Source: Chalara sp. BL73 (taxonomy: Eukaryota > Ascomycota > Leotiomycetes > Helotiales). From it: a DNA stretch of 64,000 nt. The stretch is taken from the NCBI GenBank assembly GCA_918026815.1, contig CAKJVC010000069.1, positions 62,001 through 126,000 of the forward strand. The letters are read 5' to 3'. The translations under genes were made by a program, and so were the position numbers. The notes under the pieces were generated by a model, which searched no databases, was not told where the DNA came from, and saw only the letters and a list, made by a program, of their open reading frames with translations. Of this stretch, positions 47,222-59,837 are shown in pieces (position 1 is the first letter of the stretch; each line of letters begins with the position of its first letter).

Positions 47222-49317
47222 TCATTGGGAACCCATCTGAGCCTGATCCAATGCCGTAGCAGCCAGACCTGCACCAGCTTGAGTCACCGAAAAATTCATG
47301 GCGCTGGAAAGCGTGATAGCCTCCCGCACATGTGATACAGCGATCAATACACCACGTACTCTCTCGATCACCTGCATAAGTTGGCGACGCTCATCCCCTG
47401 ATAGGGATCTAGCAATTCGCTCTGCCTGATTCAAGTTGCGCACAGCATCGGCATTCATGGCGTCTAAGGCGCGGCTAACTCTATTTTCGACGAAATACTC
47501 TCCTGGCTCATTGACCGTGGATGCATTGCTAAAAGCTAGACTTGGAGCACGACTTCCTATAGCAGATGATTCCCTTGCTTGAACCTGAGCCCGGCTGGCT
47601 GTAGTTGGTCGTGTGGCTGAACTTTGACGAGCAGCAGCGGGACAAACTGGAGTCGGACAAGATGCAGACATGGTACGGATAGAAGCCACTCGAGCGGTAA
47701 CACGTGGATGAAGAGTATCTCCTGCACGAGCGTTGCTCCATTTGTTTGACCTAGGAATTGGAGTTCCGGTGCCGGTCGCGCCAGATACAGCATTTGGCTT
47801 AGTTACAGCGGATACACTGCGCTTAGGGATATGAGTAGCTACTACGACAGAATGAGCCGTGAGATCACTAGCTGGAGTGATTGAGTGAGGTAGACAACGT
47901 GAAGTAAGGCTCATATCTTGACTAGCAGCGACGGCTGGACGGGCAGAAACACGAGGACTGAGAATCTTAAGTTCAGAGACTACACCGTCGACTTGCGAGC
48001 GAACAGCCGAATAAGCGGCGCCACGCTTGGTAGGAGTCGCATGTTGTGTCGCACCTTGACTGAGAATACCAGTTTGTTGACGAACAGGCAACCGAGAAGT
48101 ACTATTTAAACGGACGCGTTCTTCAACTCGACATGAATTCCTTAGAATAGGAGTCGGAATCAAAGGGATTGCCTTAGAACGAGTCATCGCGTCGCGCTCC
48201 ATCTCCCTGACAATCTCCTGGTTTCGGCGCGAATCACGCAGTATTGAAGTCATGTGTCCGCTAATGCGCTTGAAGCTAGTCTTAGTCGAGCTAGCAATAC
48301 TGGAGGAAGCTGAGTTGGATACAATGGTGGAAGCAGAGCGAGGAGGAAGTTTGGTAGAGTTGTTCCGGCGTTGAATCGTGGTCTTAGATACAAGCATACG
48401 TGCATTGCTGGAAGCTGTAGGGCGTGACAAACGATCAGCTGCAATACGGTAGTCAGCAAAAGCTATAAAATCAATTTCAAAAGGAGATGACTATATAAAA
48501 CATACCAACATAACGTTCGATGGCTTCCTTATTCTTGGTAGTCTTCCCCACAGCTGTATTTGGTGGCGAGGACGAACGCGGAGGAAAAGGGCTAAAACTC
48601 GAAGTGGAGTTTAAGATCTCCTCCGCAGCTTCTCTGCTAATCGAAAGAGTTGGTAAACGGTTAATAGCTGGAGGCCCAAACCCCTCAGGCTTGTTCTTGC
48701 AGTTGGGTCCAAAAATAAAATCGTCAGTGTCTGAGTCAACTCTTAGGACTGGTCCTCGAATCGCACGTCCCGGCAGATTAGAGGGTGGTCTGTCACCTTC
48801 GCGGCCAATCCATTTGGTAAGTTTGACGCGGCCCTTTGTAAGGAGAGGTGATGATGGCGGAGATACTTCATCGTTACTGACAGAGAAGCTCCCTCTGGGG
48901 TATGAAACCGAAATAACTTGACGGATTGATACACCAGGGCTCCTATGAATCATCACAACAGGCTTTTGAATGTTCTGAGTGTGTTTAATATTAGCTATTG
49001 GAGGGTCAATCGTTGCCGCAGATTTTATGGGAACCATTGGTTGACTTGAATGCCTCTCTTCCTGCGGTACTTTTGAAAACTCCTGATCTGTCATATCGGG
49101 TGATTGGGATGCAATCTTCGTGAGGTTTGGGAACGTGGTCTTTGAAGAGCTGCAGGAGAATTGTCGCTGTCGGGATCTGCAAGGCTGTGTTAGCTCTGAA
49201 ATTCACCTTTTCTACGCAAAGTGAGGTTCACCTTGACTTGGTTGAACTTGTATTCGATTGGCCGCTTGAAGTGCGCAAGGAAAGACTCCGACTGAGCCCA
49301 GTAATATACGGCATCAT
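47222..49317 (-). CDS. Large Ser/Arg-rich, mostly disordered protein of unknown function
   Basis: Exons 49317..49232, 49176..48506 and 48462..47222 encode 665 residues. The first intron (55 nt, GCTAACA branch) and second (43 nt) both keep phase; the first join gives NTSSTKSRSRQRQFSCSSS. Most of the protein is low-complexity Ser, Thr, Arg, Ala and Pro with scattered basic patches. Two stretches look structured: a helix around KTTKNKEAIERYVAFADYRI near the middle, and the C-terminal 110 residues (RALDAMNADAVRNLNQAERI, SGDERRQLMQVIERVRGVLI and AVSHVREAITLSS), which are predicted amphipathic helices. I recognise no family. The initial ATG is less certain than the later exons; an internal ATG at 49094 would also work. 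Confidence 0.7.
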
Positions 49318-51292
49318 GAATACGATCTTTGTGTTGTCATTATTGTAATAAAAGCTGATTAAGCTAATGGTGTTAATTAACAAGAGGGGAGAGGAGAGAA
49401 AGCTGAATACCTCGATACTGCACCGTAGCCCTTGGTTATTAGCGAGCGTCTATGCGCCTAAATCTGCAGGCATAGAACAATGGCTGGCAAAGGATGGACA
49501 TCTGATTGCATACTACGGCGAGAAGTCTAGTACTTGATCCTCTGCAGTTCTTACTCTCACCCATTGCTGGCCTGGGGGTAGAGAGTGATGAATTACGGCC
49601 GGCTAGTGGAGATTTCAGCGGGTGATGAGCTTCAAAACAATGTAATTCCGTAAAAAAACATGCAATTTTGATATTTTCATTAGCGGCGGAGCTAACATGG
49701 TATTCATTGAGCTGTTCGTCGTATTTGACTACAGTTGGAGGGGCTATTTGCCACCTGCACAAGGCCATGCAAAAAGATTTCTATTAAATCCAACAGAAAA
49801 GGCCCTTCGCAATTTGTCTTAAACAATCAAAGAGGCTAGCTATCTCCTCAAAGAATTGACCATACTCAGTCCTCTGGATATGTACTGATGCTGTCGTGAC
49901 AAGAGTTACATAACTTTTACTCTTCTGAATGTAGGAGCCCATGATATTTTGAAAGTATTCATCAGCTAGACTTCTGGGAATGAAACTGGTCATTACTCAA
50001 CGATGTTTGGGGTAGCCTAGCATGGTAAAATCATAGTTGGGAACCAAGGTGGTCAACCACTTTGCAGCTCATTGTGAAAGCAACATGACAGTTTGGAATT
50101 CTGAGCTCCTTTCAACCCAAGCAAGATAGCTTGATTGAATACTAAATACAAGCTTGGACTATATCCGAGGCAAAAGAAGTGGATATTTCTTGACCGCCAC
50201 GACGGCACTGGAGCGGCACATTGAACTATTTATGAAAATATTTTCGGAGGCTAAAGCATAGATAGAGCAGAATCATTCATGGAGACAAGTCGCCAGATTA
50301 TTTCAAGGAATAGAAGCAAACGGCGCTCCTGTCAAAGACAACATAGCTAAGTTGTCCTATATTCTCATTGCAGCAAACTCCTCTGTTAGTGTATTTATCA
50401 ATTGAAACACAAATGCATAGATGTCAAGCCACGAAAGCAAAGGGAGAGTCGTGATGCAATTGGCCGTTATCCTTCTTCCAAAAGCACCATCCCCATATTG
50501 GTGTGGCCTCTCAAGATTGTGGAACATCATTGTGTATCTAGGCATTTCCATTACTCACTAACGCTCTTTTCGCATGCTCAAAGACATACAGGTTCAGCAT
50601 AGCTATGATTGACATGTCAAGAGGCATGGTTTGCGAGCAATATATTTCAAAGGCTTGGGCAAAGGATGTCGCTAAAAACAGTGGAGACACAACAAGATAA
50701 GGCTTGGGTAGCGCATATAGAGTGGAATGGAGGGTGATGCTGAAGCTAGGAACTTGTAGAAAGGGGCCCAAGCCACCTTGAAGACACCCGCTTCTTGTTC
50801 AAGGTGCATATCTTTAACACGTGATCTTAAAGATTCCCAAAAGCGACAACCCTGTAAGCCAGCGTAATCAGGGGCTGGAGCATGCGTTGCATCACTGTCC
50901 TTACCGAGCCTGACAGTGGAGTGACCCAGGATGCCCAGGCGGAGTTGAGCCTCGTTTGGGTGTCTTTTCCTATAGAATGTGAAGCCATAATCTTGCTTTG
51001 GTTCTTCAGCTTGTACGGAATACATATTGCGGATCCATATGAACCCACACAGCGTTCGTGTATGTACAAGACAGTTGGGATACGAACCAGCCAACAGCAG
51101 TACGTGCAGCGAGAAGTGGGTCAAATATGAACATTTGGGCAGGTAGCACTAATTGTTGGTTCCAGAACTCTTAAAAAAGACTTAGCCCCACGTTCTCAGC
51201 AATATTATTTCAATTCTGAATTACACCACTCGTCACGTGCACATTAGCAACAGTGCAACCATCAACATTCAGGCGGCGTTTTGTTAGTAGCC
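49318..51292. other. Intergenic region with unassigned minus-strand open frames
   Basis: Minus-strand frames at 49439-49768, 49784-49993, 50357-50551, 50538-50771 and 50672-51124 cover much of this 2-kb space. Some parts look protein-like (for example QDYGFTFYRKRHPNEAQLRL at about 50935-50994), but I could not connect them into one gene and recognise no domain. A decayed or very divergent gene next to the transporter is possible. The bases near 51293 must carry the transporter promoter. Confidence 0.35.
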
Positions 51293-54200
51293 ATGGTCTG
51301 GAAGGCTGCACATGTTTTTGCTGCGGTATCTACGGCTTGCTCTGCTATATTCTTATTTTATTTACCTGTCAGGCTTTGGGAACTTCGCACGTCAAGTATC
51401 AAGACCAGCCCAAGCTTGCGAGGGCCTTTGAAAGCGGTCAGCATAGATGTTTTCTTGAGCCAACTCGTTATTTTCAACTAAGTAAGATGCCAATAATGAC
51501 CACAGGCTCTCGGAATATTGGTCTCACTAAGTCTATTGATATATGTAACAAAATATCTCCTCTCATCTAAGCAATGGGAGACCACCTTCGTTACGTCGCT
51601 GCTGGCTTCTCTGCTTGCTGCGCCAGGTCTGAGTCTACTTTTGCATTTAGAGCAACGGCGATCTCTCAAACCTTCAGATTTAGCTACTCTTTATCTTGTC
51701 GCAATGCTCATATGTGACACTGTCCTCCTGACAGTACAGTCTGGGGTCGCAGCGCATCCAGAGATCTCACGCCCAGTTCAAATTCGATGTTGTATCCATT
51801 TTGTGATTCTAATGCTTGAGCTCAGGACCAAACGGCTAGATTTCAATATAATTAACAAACAAAAATCCCCTGAGGAGTTGAACGGCGTCTTAAGCAGGGT
51901 ATTTTTTACTTGGATCATTCCTATTCTGCTCCAAGGGTACCGAAATGTCCTTATCGATCAAGATTTACCATTTCTCAGTCACGATATTAAACCAGAACTT
52001 ACAAGAAAGAAAATCCTTCAAACATGGTCTCAGCGAGGTTAGTTACTTACCCCACGAATCTGCTGCATCATTCTTACAAGATAGCTAAACCCGAAACAAG
52101 AAGCGCTCTGCCTCTGGCATTACTAAAATGTGTTAAGCAACCATTTCTTGCCGCTATTATTCCTCGATTGTTCTTGATTGTCTTTCGATACTCTCAGCCT
52201 ATTCTCATTAAACGATCGATCAGATTTGTTATAGAATACCGCACTGGTGCAGCCAGCGACTATGGCAATTGGCTCATTATTTCAGCTGTGGTTGTTTATC
52301 TTGGTCTTGCAGTTGGTTCTTGACCCCTATTCTTCCCAGCAGCACGCTCACGACTAGTAGATGTCAACATCGGTTTATCAAAATCAGCTAAATAGGCTAA
52401 GGCTTGCAACTAGAAGTGCACTCATAGGTCTCATACATGATAAGACCATGAATTCGCCAAGCGTTGCTTATGACAATGGCGAGTCTACGACACTTATGAG
52501 TACAGATGCAGGTGGCCTCGATGGGATTGCTCAAATGGTTCATGAAACATGGGCACAAGTTGTTGAAGTGGTGATTGGCGTGTTTTTGCTGGCTTACGAA
52601 GTGGGATGGATATGGCCTCTCCCATTATTTTTGATATACTGTAAGTCTAGGAACTCATTACGCTTTATGCTCCTTTCTTATCCGTAATATTTATAGTATG
52701 TTCCTACATGAGTCGCTACGTTGCAAAACACCTGGCGCCTCGTCAAAAGGCTTGGAACAACGCAACACAAAGCCGCATTGCAGCTACAAGCTCTATGCTA
52801 AGCTCAATGAAGATTATCAAAATGCTTGGATTTCAACATTATATTACAAGCCGCGTTCAAGACTTGCGAAAAGAGGAGCTCTTGGCAGCATCGAAACTTA
52901 GATGGATAATGGTATATTACAATGCTTCTGGTTCGTCGCCAGTTTGCCTCAACCTAACATTTAGTTAAATACTGACTTTAACGTAGCTAATGCGCTTGGA
53001 ATTTTCTCACCAGCTATCACACTTGTAATTTTCGCTGTTATATCAGCAGCCCGTGGTCGTAACCTTGATACAGAGACTGCATTCACCACAATGGCTATCT
53101 TAAGTATGGTTACTCATCCTGCAAACATGGTCATGACTATTGTGCCACGTGCAGTTGCATCCTTTGCTGGTTTTGATAGAATCCAGGCATTCTTGCTTCG
53201 ATCATCCTTGCGAGATCAGCGCGGGAGTCTGCCAACGGCTACCGTCAGCGGTGGGTCTTGGAATCAGGAATCTGGCCAGTTAGCAAACTCAAGCGCAGCT
53301 ATCATAGTCCAGGAATTACAGATAGGCGAGACACAGCTTACATTGAAAAATATAGATATTGAAATAACTTCTGGATCGCTGGTTATAATCTCCGGTGCAA
53401 CTGGGAGCGGCAAGTCGACACTGTTGCGCACTATCTTGGGAGAGATAGCCCCTGCTGGCGGATTGATCAAGTTATCGACTCGGCGTATAGCATATTGTGC
53501 TCAAAAACCCTGGCTTCCAAGTGGCAGTATTAGAGAAGTGATTCATGGTATCACTGACTACGCTGATGCTAGTACTTCCTACCAGGTTGATGAAAGTTGG
53601 TATCGTACAGTGACTGATATGTGTTGTCTTGCACATGATCTTAGTTCATTTCCAAAGGGAGATGAGACGCAAATTGGGAGTAGGGGAATCAATATGTCTG
53701 GAGGACAGAGGCAGCGAGTAGTGAGTTTCTTCGTTCGATGTGTGTCTAGATTTAACAAATGCAGGCACTTGCCCGTGCATTATTCGCAAGATGTGACATA
53801 GTTTTGCTGGATGACTGCTTTAGCGGGTTAGACGGCGAGACGGAGAATAAGGTCTTTGAGAATTTGTTTGGGCCAACAGGGCTATTTCGACAGCTAAAAA
53901 CTACCGTTGTGCTAGTTTCTAATTCAGGTACGCCTTCATATTCAGGCTTTAGTATCATAAACTTACAGTGCCATAGCTCAGCACTTTCAATCTGCCGACC
54001 AAATTGTGGTTTTGGGGGACGGAGGAATCAAGGAGCAAGGGAGCTGGCAGGACATGAAAGTAAAATCTGGAGATATAACTAAATTTGCCTCCGGAACGCA
54101 TGGCAGGAATGATACGGTTCTATCTCCAAACTTCAGTAAACTCCACGATAAAGTTCGAGCTAAAGATGAGGCTGAGGTAGATTTGTCCAGGCAGACTGGA

Positions 54201-56410
54201 GATCTTACCCTCTATGGTATTTTCCCTGCATGAACTAGTATATATAGCTAACCGAAATGCAGCCTACTATTTTCGCTATGTCGGTTTAACAAACCTTCTT
54301 CTTCTTGTCAGCAGCACTGCATCTTACTCGTTCTTCATCATTGTGCCACAGTACTGGCTCCAAGTATGGACCGAGTCAAGCAATAAAGGCTCCTCTTTAT
54401 ACATCTACGGATTTATCCTTCTGCCAGTCATCTCATGGTTCTCAACAAATGGCATCATGTGGTAAGTGATCCTTATAAAATTAGACACTCACCCATTAAT
54501 GTCAGTTTACAAGGTCTACCATCATTCGAATTGCTCCAGTATCTGGGATGCGACTACATCAACACCTTTTGCATATTGTGACGAGGTTAGAAATACGAGC
54601 TTCAAGCGTATTGAAATTTTATTCAGAACGTTAACTAATATTTGCGAAGTGCAGCTCTATCTTACTTCTCCGAGACCGATAACGGCTCAATTCTGAACAG
54701 GTAGGAATTCCTGTTAGTAGAGCACTACTTAAATTTAACCACCTTTTAGATTTAGTCAAGACATTCAGCTCATTGACAAGCAGTTGCCAACAGCATTATC
54801 AAGTTTAGCGGCGCGTGAGATTAGACTCCCTATTCCTGATATCTAAGAAGGTGTTAACACTACCAGAAACTTTCAAACTCCTCATGCAAGTCGCTCTTCT
54901 CTTTGTCACTCAAAAATGGCTTGCGTTATCTCTCCCCGGTTGCATGGTCCTAGTCTATCTTGTCCAGAAGATTTATTTGCGGACGTCGAGGCAGCTTCGA
55001 TTCCTAGAGCTGGAATCTGGTGCAGCAGTCTTCTCAAGCTTCTTAGAATCTGTTAGTATTAGCCCTGGATTCTAGAAAGCTGCCCACTAAAAGATGCCAG
55101 GTCGAGGGTCTCGAAACAATCCGGGCATTTGGTTGGTCTCGAGCAGTTATACAGAAAAATATCTCATCTGTGGATAACGCTCAGCGTCCTGAGTTTCTTC
55201 TTTCTGCCCTACAAAGATGGCTTAATATAGTCCTTGATCTTTTAGCTGCAACTCTTGCAACGAGTATCGTTGCTACAGCTGTATTCTTCCAAGGACGCAT
55301 TAGTGGTGGTCAGGTTGGAGTTGCACTTAATATCATGCTCGTAGCGAATGGGACATTACTGAAATTAGTAGAGAACTGGACTATGTTGGAGATATCATTA
55401 GGAGCCGTTTCTCGCCTGAAAGCCCTCGAGAAGGTAACTCTATCTAGGAGTGAAAGGAGCGGGGACTTTGAGCCTCCTCAAAATTGGCCCTCAAAAGGAC
55501 AAATCGCACTGAAGAGCGTGACTGCGGCATATAAGTAAGCGCCTCACGAAAAATATGTTGAGACTATGCGCTAATCGATGGGCCTCCAGCGCGGAGTCTA
55601 TTATCCTACAAAATTTAAGTTTGAACATTGATGCTGGCCAAAAAGTCATCGTGTGTGGGCGTACGGGCAGGTGAGTGCCTTTACATAGAATCATACTGAG
55701 CAAAGACTCACTGTGGATTTAGTGGCAAAAGCACATTGCTTTCAATCCTCCTACGAATTCTAGAATTGCAGTCTGGCACAATCGAGCTAGATGGTGTCGA
55801 TATCAGTCGAGTTAGGCTAGATCTGTTACGGCAGGAGTGCTTCATTACCATGTCTCAAGATTCACTGCTTTTGTCAAATGAGACACTGCGCTTCAATTTA
55901 GACCCAGGCGCATCATCACCAGACGATATTATAACTGATGCATTGTCAAAAACAGGGCTCTGTTCGCACTTTTTCGGCAGCAGCACAAGCTCGAGTGTAA
56001 GTTTGGATTCAGAGGCGACTGATATCTCCCCGTTCGTCGAGCACCCAATTCTCGACAGGAAAGTTTCAGACTTCCAGGAGCTGTCCGGAGGGCAGTATCA
56101 ATTGTTCGGACTTTGTCGGGCACTCGTCAAAGCCAAAATGTCGCGACGTGCCGGCGTGACACCTGTTGTCCTCTTAGACGAAGTTACTTCATCCCTCGAC
56201 CTTGCTACAGAATCGACCATCTACTCTATCATTGAGGAGGAATTTACAGGTAAAGGCCACACTGTCATTATTGTTGCGCACAGACTTGGAGTTTTGGCTA
56301 AGCACACAAAACCCGGAAGAGATTTTGTGGTAGTTATGCAAGATGGTCGAATACAGGAAGTTATCACGGATTTTCAAAATATGGTATCCGAAGTTATAGA
56401 GGAAAACTGA
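51293..56410 (+). CDS. MRP-type (ABCC) full-length ABC transporter
   Basis: Sixteen exons give about 1452 residues, normal for this class: 51293..51466, 51506..52037, 52085..52311, 52361..52640, 52697..52930, 52987..53720, 53765..53927, 53977..54216, 54263..54461, 54514..54585, 54650..54700, 54750..54814, 54867..55051, 55101..55534, 55590..55670, 55723..56410. Layout is TMD0-like N-terminus, TMD1, NBD1, TMD2, NBD2. NBD1 has Walker A GATGSGKST (about 620), signature MSGGQRQR (about 720), Walker B DIVLLDDCFSGLD and a His-less H-loop (LVSNS). NBD2 has GRTGSGKST (about 1222), LSGGQYQLFGLCRAL, LLDEVTSSLD and VAHRL. Thus only the second site looks fully catalytic, as is usual in ABCC proteins. The substrate is unknown; drug, conjugate or metabolite export is typical. 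The exon 1-2 join needs a 39-nt intron and is the least certain. Confidence 0.9.
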
Positions 56411-57359
56411 GAGATAGAGATAGATGGAGATATATATAAAGGTTCATACATTAGTTTTACACTTAAGCTCCAACGAGCGAAAAGTCATAAATGTATATTA
56501 CATTTTATGAATAAATTCACGGGCGGGTCACCTTTCGTAGTAAAGTTTAACGCGGATAAATTAGCTCAAATAAGTGGGCTTTTATATTTATTTTACATAC
56601 AAATCAATCACGTGCATGATGTAGTAATCACGACACCGATTCGTTTTCGTACGTATCAAGATCAAATGTTACTATACGGGAAAAAGCATGATTTCGCGTT
56701 ATCGAGCCCGTATTGCAACGGCAACCCTATCTTCCCCCAGAGATCAGGCGTATGCTCGTCAATAGATCGTGCTTTGAAAAAGCTCCTCTTGTTACGGAAC
56801 ATATTTGCGGCTATCAATAATATCTAATCGAGGACGACCGTGGAATTTAAAGCTTATTCTTGTTTGAAGAAACTCCTCGTCCATTGATGTGAGCCTGACA
56901 TGACATGCTGTTACATGATTTTGAGATGGTTAAGCTATCGAGTTTGATTCATTTTCTGTGCATAGGTAGAGCTGGATTGTAGTACTATCAGCCGATAGGC
57001 TCGTAGAGAGCAACTACTCTAATCGCTACAAATGCATTTTCATATAATTCATGCAGTACTGAAAGCGAAGCAGCTTCGAAATTGGCAGGAATCCTTGAAA
57101 AAGTGTACACGTCAATTGTGTCCGCTCATGTTATACCCTTTATTTCGATCAGAGAGCAATTCTGGAAAACATTTAGTGGTTAACATTCAGTTGCTGATAT
57201 TGTTTGATCTATCTAAATAGAGTACAAACTTGAGCGATAGTGGGTATATTCAAAAAGACAATGCCAATCCACTTTTCCATAGCCAAAATCGCTAGAATAT
57301 GTTACAGTCATGAAACGTAAAAGTTCTCGACGGAGTCTACTGTGCTTCGTCTAATGGTT
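56411..57359. other. Convergent intergenic region, nothing supported
   Basis: This 950-bp space follows the transporter. A 106-codon plus-strand frame at 56507-56827 has no domain or codon pattern that persuades me. CG dinucleotides look more frequent around 56510-56710 than in the flanks. No other feature. Confidence 0.45.
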
Positions 57360-58961
57360 TCAGTATTTTCCTTGACCAGAGCTCGTTGAGGACATTGCTC
57401 GAGGTTTCGAACTGTACAATGCAGGGAAGATGCCATTATCCAACAGCTTAAATGCGTCCCACTCATGAGCTCCCTCCGTCTTGAAATTCCAGAAGATCCA
57501 GCCAGCTTGTTGCTCGAAGGCGGCAATCTGAGCCTGAATATATGCTCTAGTATCACTCTTAAATTGCTCGTCCCAAGTCGTGATATCACTCTTTCCTGCA
57601 CAAGACCCAACAACTGAGGATCCTGGGTAGGTACCATCGTAGCGGGCACCAATGCCGTAGCCGTTGAGAGCTGGTGCGCAGTCTTCGGCGAATCAGTAAT
57701 TATTCTTGTTGTTTTTACATACAGGAGCCGGAGCAGGTCTTGAGAGCTAAAGCCACAACACAAAGGAAAGGTCGCGGCTTAAAAACGGCTCTCGAGCTCC
57801 CGATTCCTATACGAGAAAATGGCATTTTCAGGGCGGGATTAGCTTACCTGTCATGGCAGCAGTCCATTCACCTACGACTACCCATTTATCGGAGCCGCCG
57901 TAGCTGGGGGCATTTGTGGAGACTTGTTGTATGTGCTGTGCTGGCGACATGGCAACAAGGCTATTGGTAAAGACTTGATATTCGTGATGATCTATGATTG
58001 CTGCTTGATCGTTAGTATAGAACTAAGTAAAAAACGGTTTACCCACCGTTGTAGGCGTCGGTGTCAGAGCCACCGAGAAAGTTATTCCATGACGATGGAG
58101 TATTGAACGCGTCACTAAATACGACGGGCGTGTCGCTGACCGCACGAACCTGCCCATAGCCGTCTCTAGTGAATTGTTTCAAAACGTCAAGATTGAGCGC
58201 AGGCCCCAATGGCTCATTCAAGAGCTCAATAGCTACCACAACGTCTTGGTATTCGGGCTTGGCATACTTCTGCGTAATAGTTTGCAGCACAGCTAGAGTC
58301 TGTGCTACCGAGTCTCCTTGTTGCCATGCTGGAGGTGTTGTTCTGTGGCCACTGTTGTCGAAACCATTTTGGGACTTTGGCGCTCCATGTAAATCTATCC
58401 AAATCTTAAGGCCAGTGCTCCGTGCCCAATCAATTGCGGCATCTAAGTATGGTGCGGCTCCTTGCGTGTATGGCTCTCCCGAGTCAAGCGAGTATGCCCA
58501 GTAGCCTACTGGTATTCTTACGGTGTTGAATCCGGCATCTGCAATCTTTTTGAAATCTTCCCATCTTACCCAGCTATTCCACTATGGAGATCAGTCCTCA
58601 ATCGTGCTGTTGAGGATATAAATTGACTTACGTGAGGCCTGAGGATCTCTAGAGCAGCTTGTGATCCCAACTTTTGTGTAAGTGTGAGTTCGTCAACGAT
58701 GCCCAGAGATTGGTCGACTGATCGAAATATCGATGGAGTTATCCATGGTTCTAAGACTAACCACCCGCCTATGTTTAGGCCCCGTACTTTCTCACTGCCA
58801 AATGCAAAGCTGACTGATCTTTGGAAAAATGGTTTTCTGAGAAGGCTATTAGCGCGCAAGCAGGATTAGAGAAGGTTATCAGGATCTCACGTCAAGGCTG
58901 TGGGCAGAGCAGTAGTACTGCCAAGCGCAAGAAGCGTTGCCAAAGCCTGTTTGAGTAACAT
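57360..58961 (-). CDS. Secreted exo-beta-1,3-glucanase (glycoside hydrolase family 5)
   Basis: Five exons (58961..58891, 58845..58632, 58581..58047, 58000..57848, 57682..57360) encode 431 residues. A signal peptide MLLKQALATLLALGSTTAL opens the protein. Conserved GH5 blocks follow: VRGLNIGGWLVLEPWITPSI, FKKIADAGFNTVRIPVGYW, GLKIWIDLHGAPKSQNGFDN and SGH. The acid/base is Glu218 in ELLNEPLG and the nucleophile Glu318 in VVVGEWTAA, with IDHHEYQVF between them. QAGWIFWNFKTEGAHEWDAF is the usual late block. The enzyme should trim beta-1,3-glucan in the cell wall or medium. Intron 4 is 165 nt, longer than its neighbours. The last 20 residues (from FPALYSSKP) differ from the usual Cys-ending tail, so the 3' end may use another splice. 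Confidence 0.9.
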
Positions 58962-59837
58962 GATTGTATTGCTATCTTCACCAGATAGGTGTAAAGGTGT
59001 GATAAGAAGTGAAAGGGGGAGCGCTTTCACAAGTATATAGCTCGGCTCGGTCAGGTAGCTACTCGAGTTGGCTCACATTTGGAGATAAGGCTAACAGCAA
59101 AAATGATGCTGAAAGCGGGGTACAAAGTCATAAGAACCTTCTCCAGATAGTGAAGATCAGCCATTTACTTAATTGTTGATCTTCTGCGAACAATCTACCT
59201 TGAGCGGTCCTCCATCTATATTGGTGCATTTCTGCGGGGACCTCTTTTCACGATGCGTTCAGTGACGGGCGGTCCTTAGGGTTAGCGACAACAGGGATCA
59301 CAGTGGCGAACTCAGCCCGAACTCAGGAACCAACAGGAACTTGAATAGCCCTTCGTCTTATTGCCAGCCGAGCTGCAATCGAGCTGCTGGTGGCGGCGCC
59401 ATCGCATCAATATGCCTCCGGGACATTCTATTTTGAAGATCTGGGGAAGTGGTGTGCCACAGAAATAACTCTGAAGCAAGCCTCATGGAGAAGAGAATGA
59501 CCCGACTTAAGCCTCGATTGTAAGACCTACACGGTGCGTTTGTGTAAAGGCATATCTTTTACTGGATGTTCTAGTGCTGTATTGTTTTAGATGAGTGTTC
59601 ATCTCGTGGAGGTTGATGGTGCTGTCATGAATACAGTATTTGCGATTTGCAAACAACCAAACACATGGGAATTCAAAAGGCTTGGCGTCGTCACTCCGCT
59701 TGCGGTGCCAACACGTGCTAGCCAAAGATCGACCATTTCACTAAGTAGTATTCGTAAGGTAAATACAAACAGATTGAAACAATTCGCTCATATGCAGGAT
59801 GATGATAATTTACAGTATGTTTTATGCCGAGGGTGCA
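58962..59837. other. Intergenic region, nothing supported
   Basis: This 876-bp space lies upstream of the glucanase and downstream of the dioxygenase (both minus strand) and should hold the glucanase promoter. A plus-strand frame at 59591-59890 runs antisense into the dioxygenase and is not credible. Confidence 0.45.

Noticed and set aside
54462..54865. Possible disruption of the ABC transporter by many stops
   Set aside because: Four short introns with consistent phases restore the conserved second membrane domain, so the gene looks intact there.
56507..56827. 106-codon plus-strand frame after the ABC transporter
   Set aside because: No domain, no conserved ending and no sign of continuation of the transporter.
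57308..57763. 151-codon minus-strand frame at the glucanase 3' end
   Set aside because: It is a shadow of the true glucanase exon 5, which contains the expected GH5 blocks in another frame.
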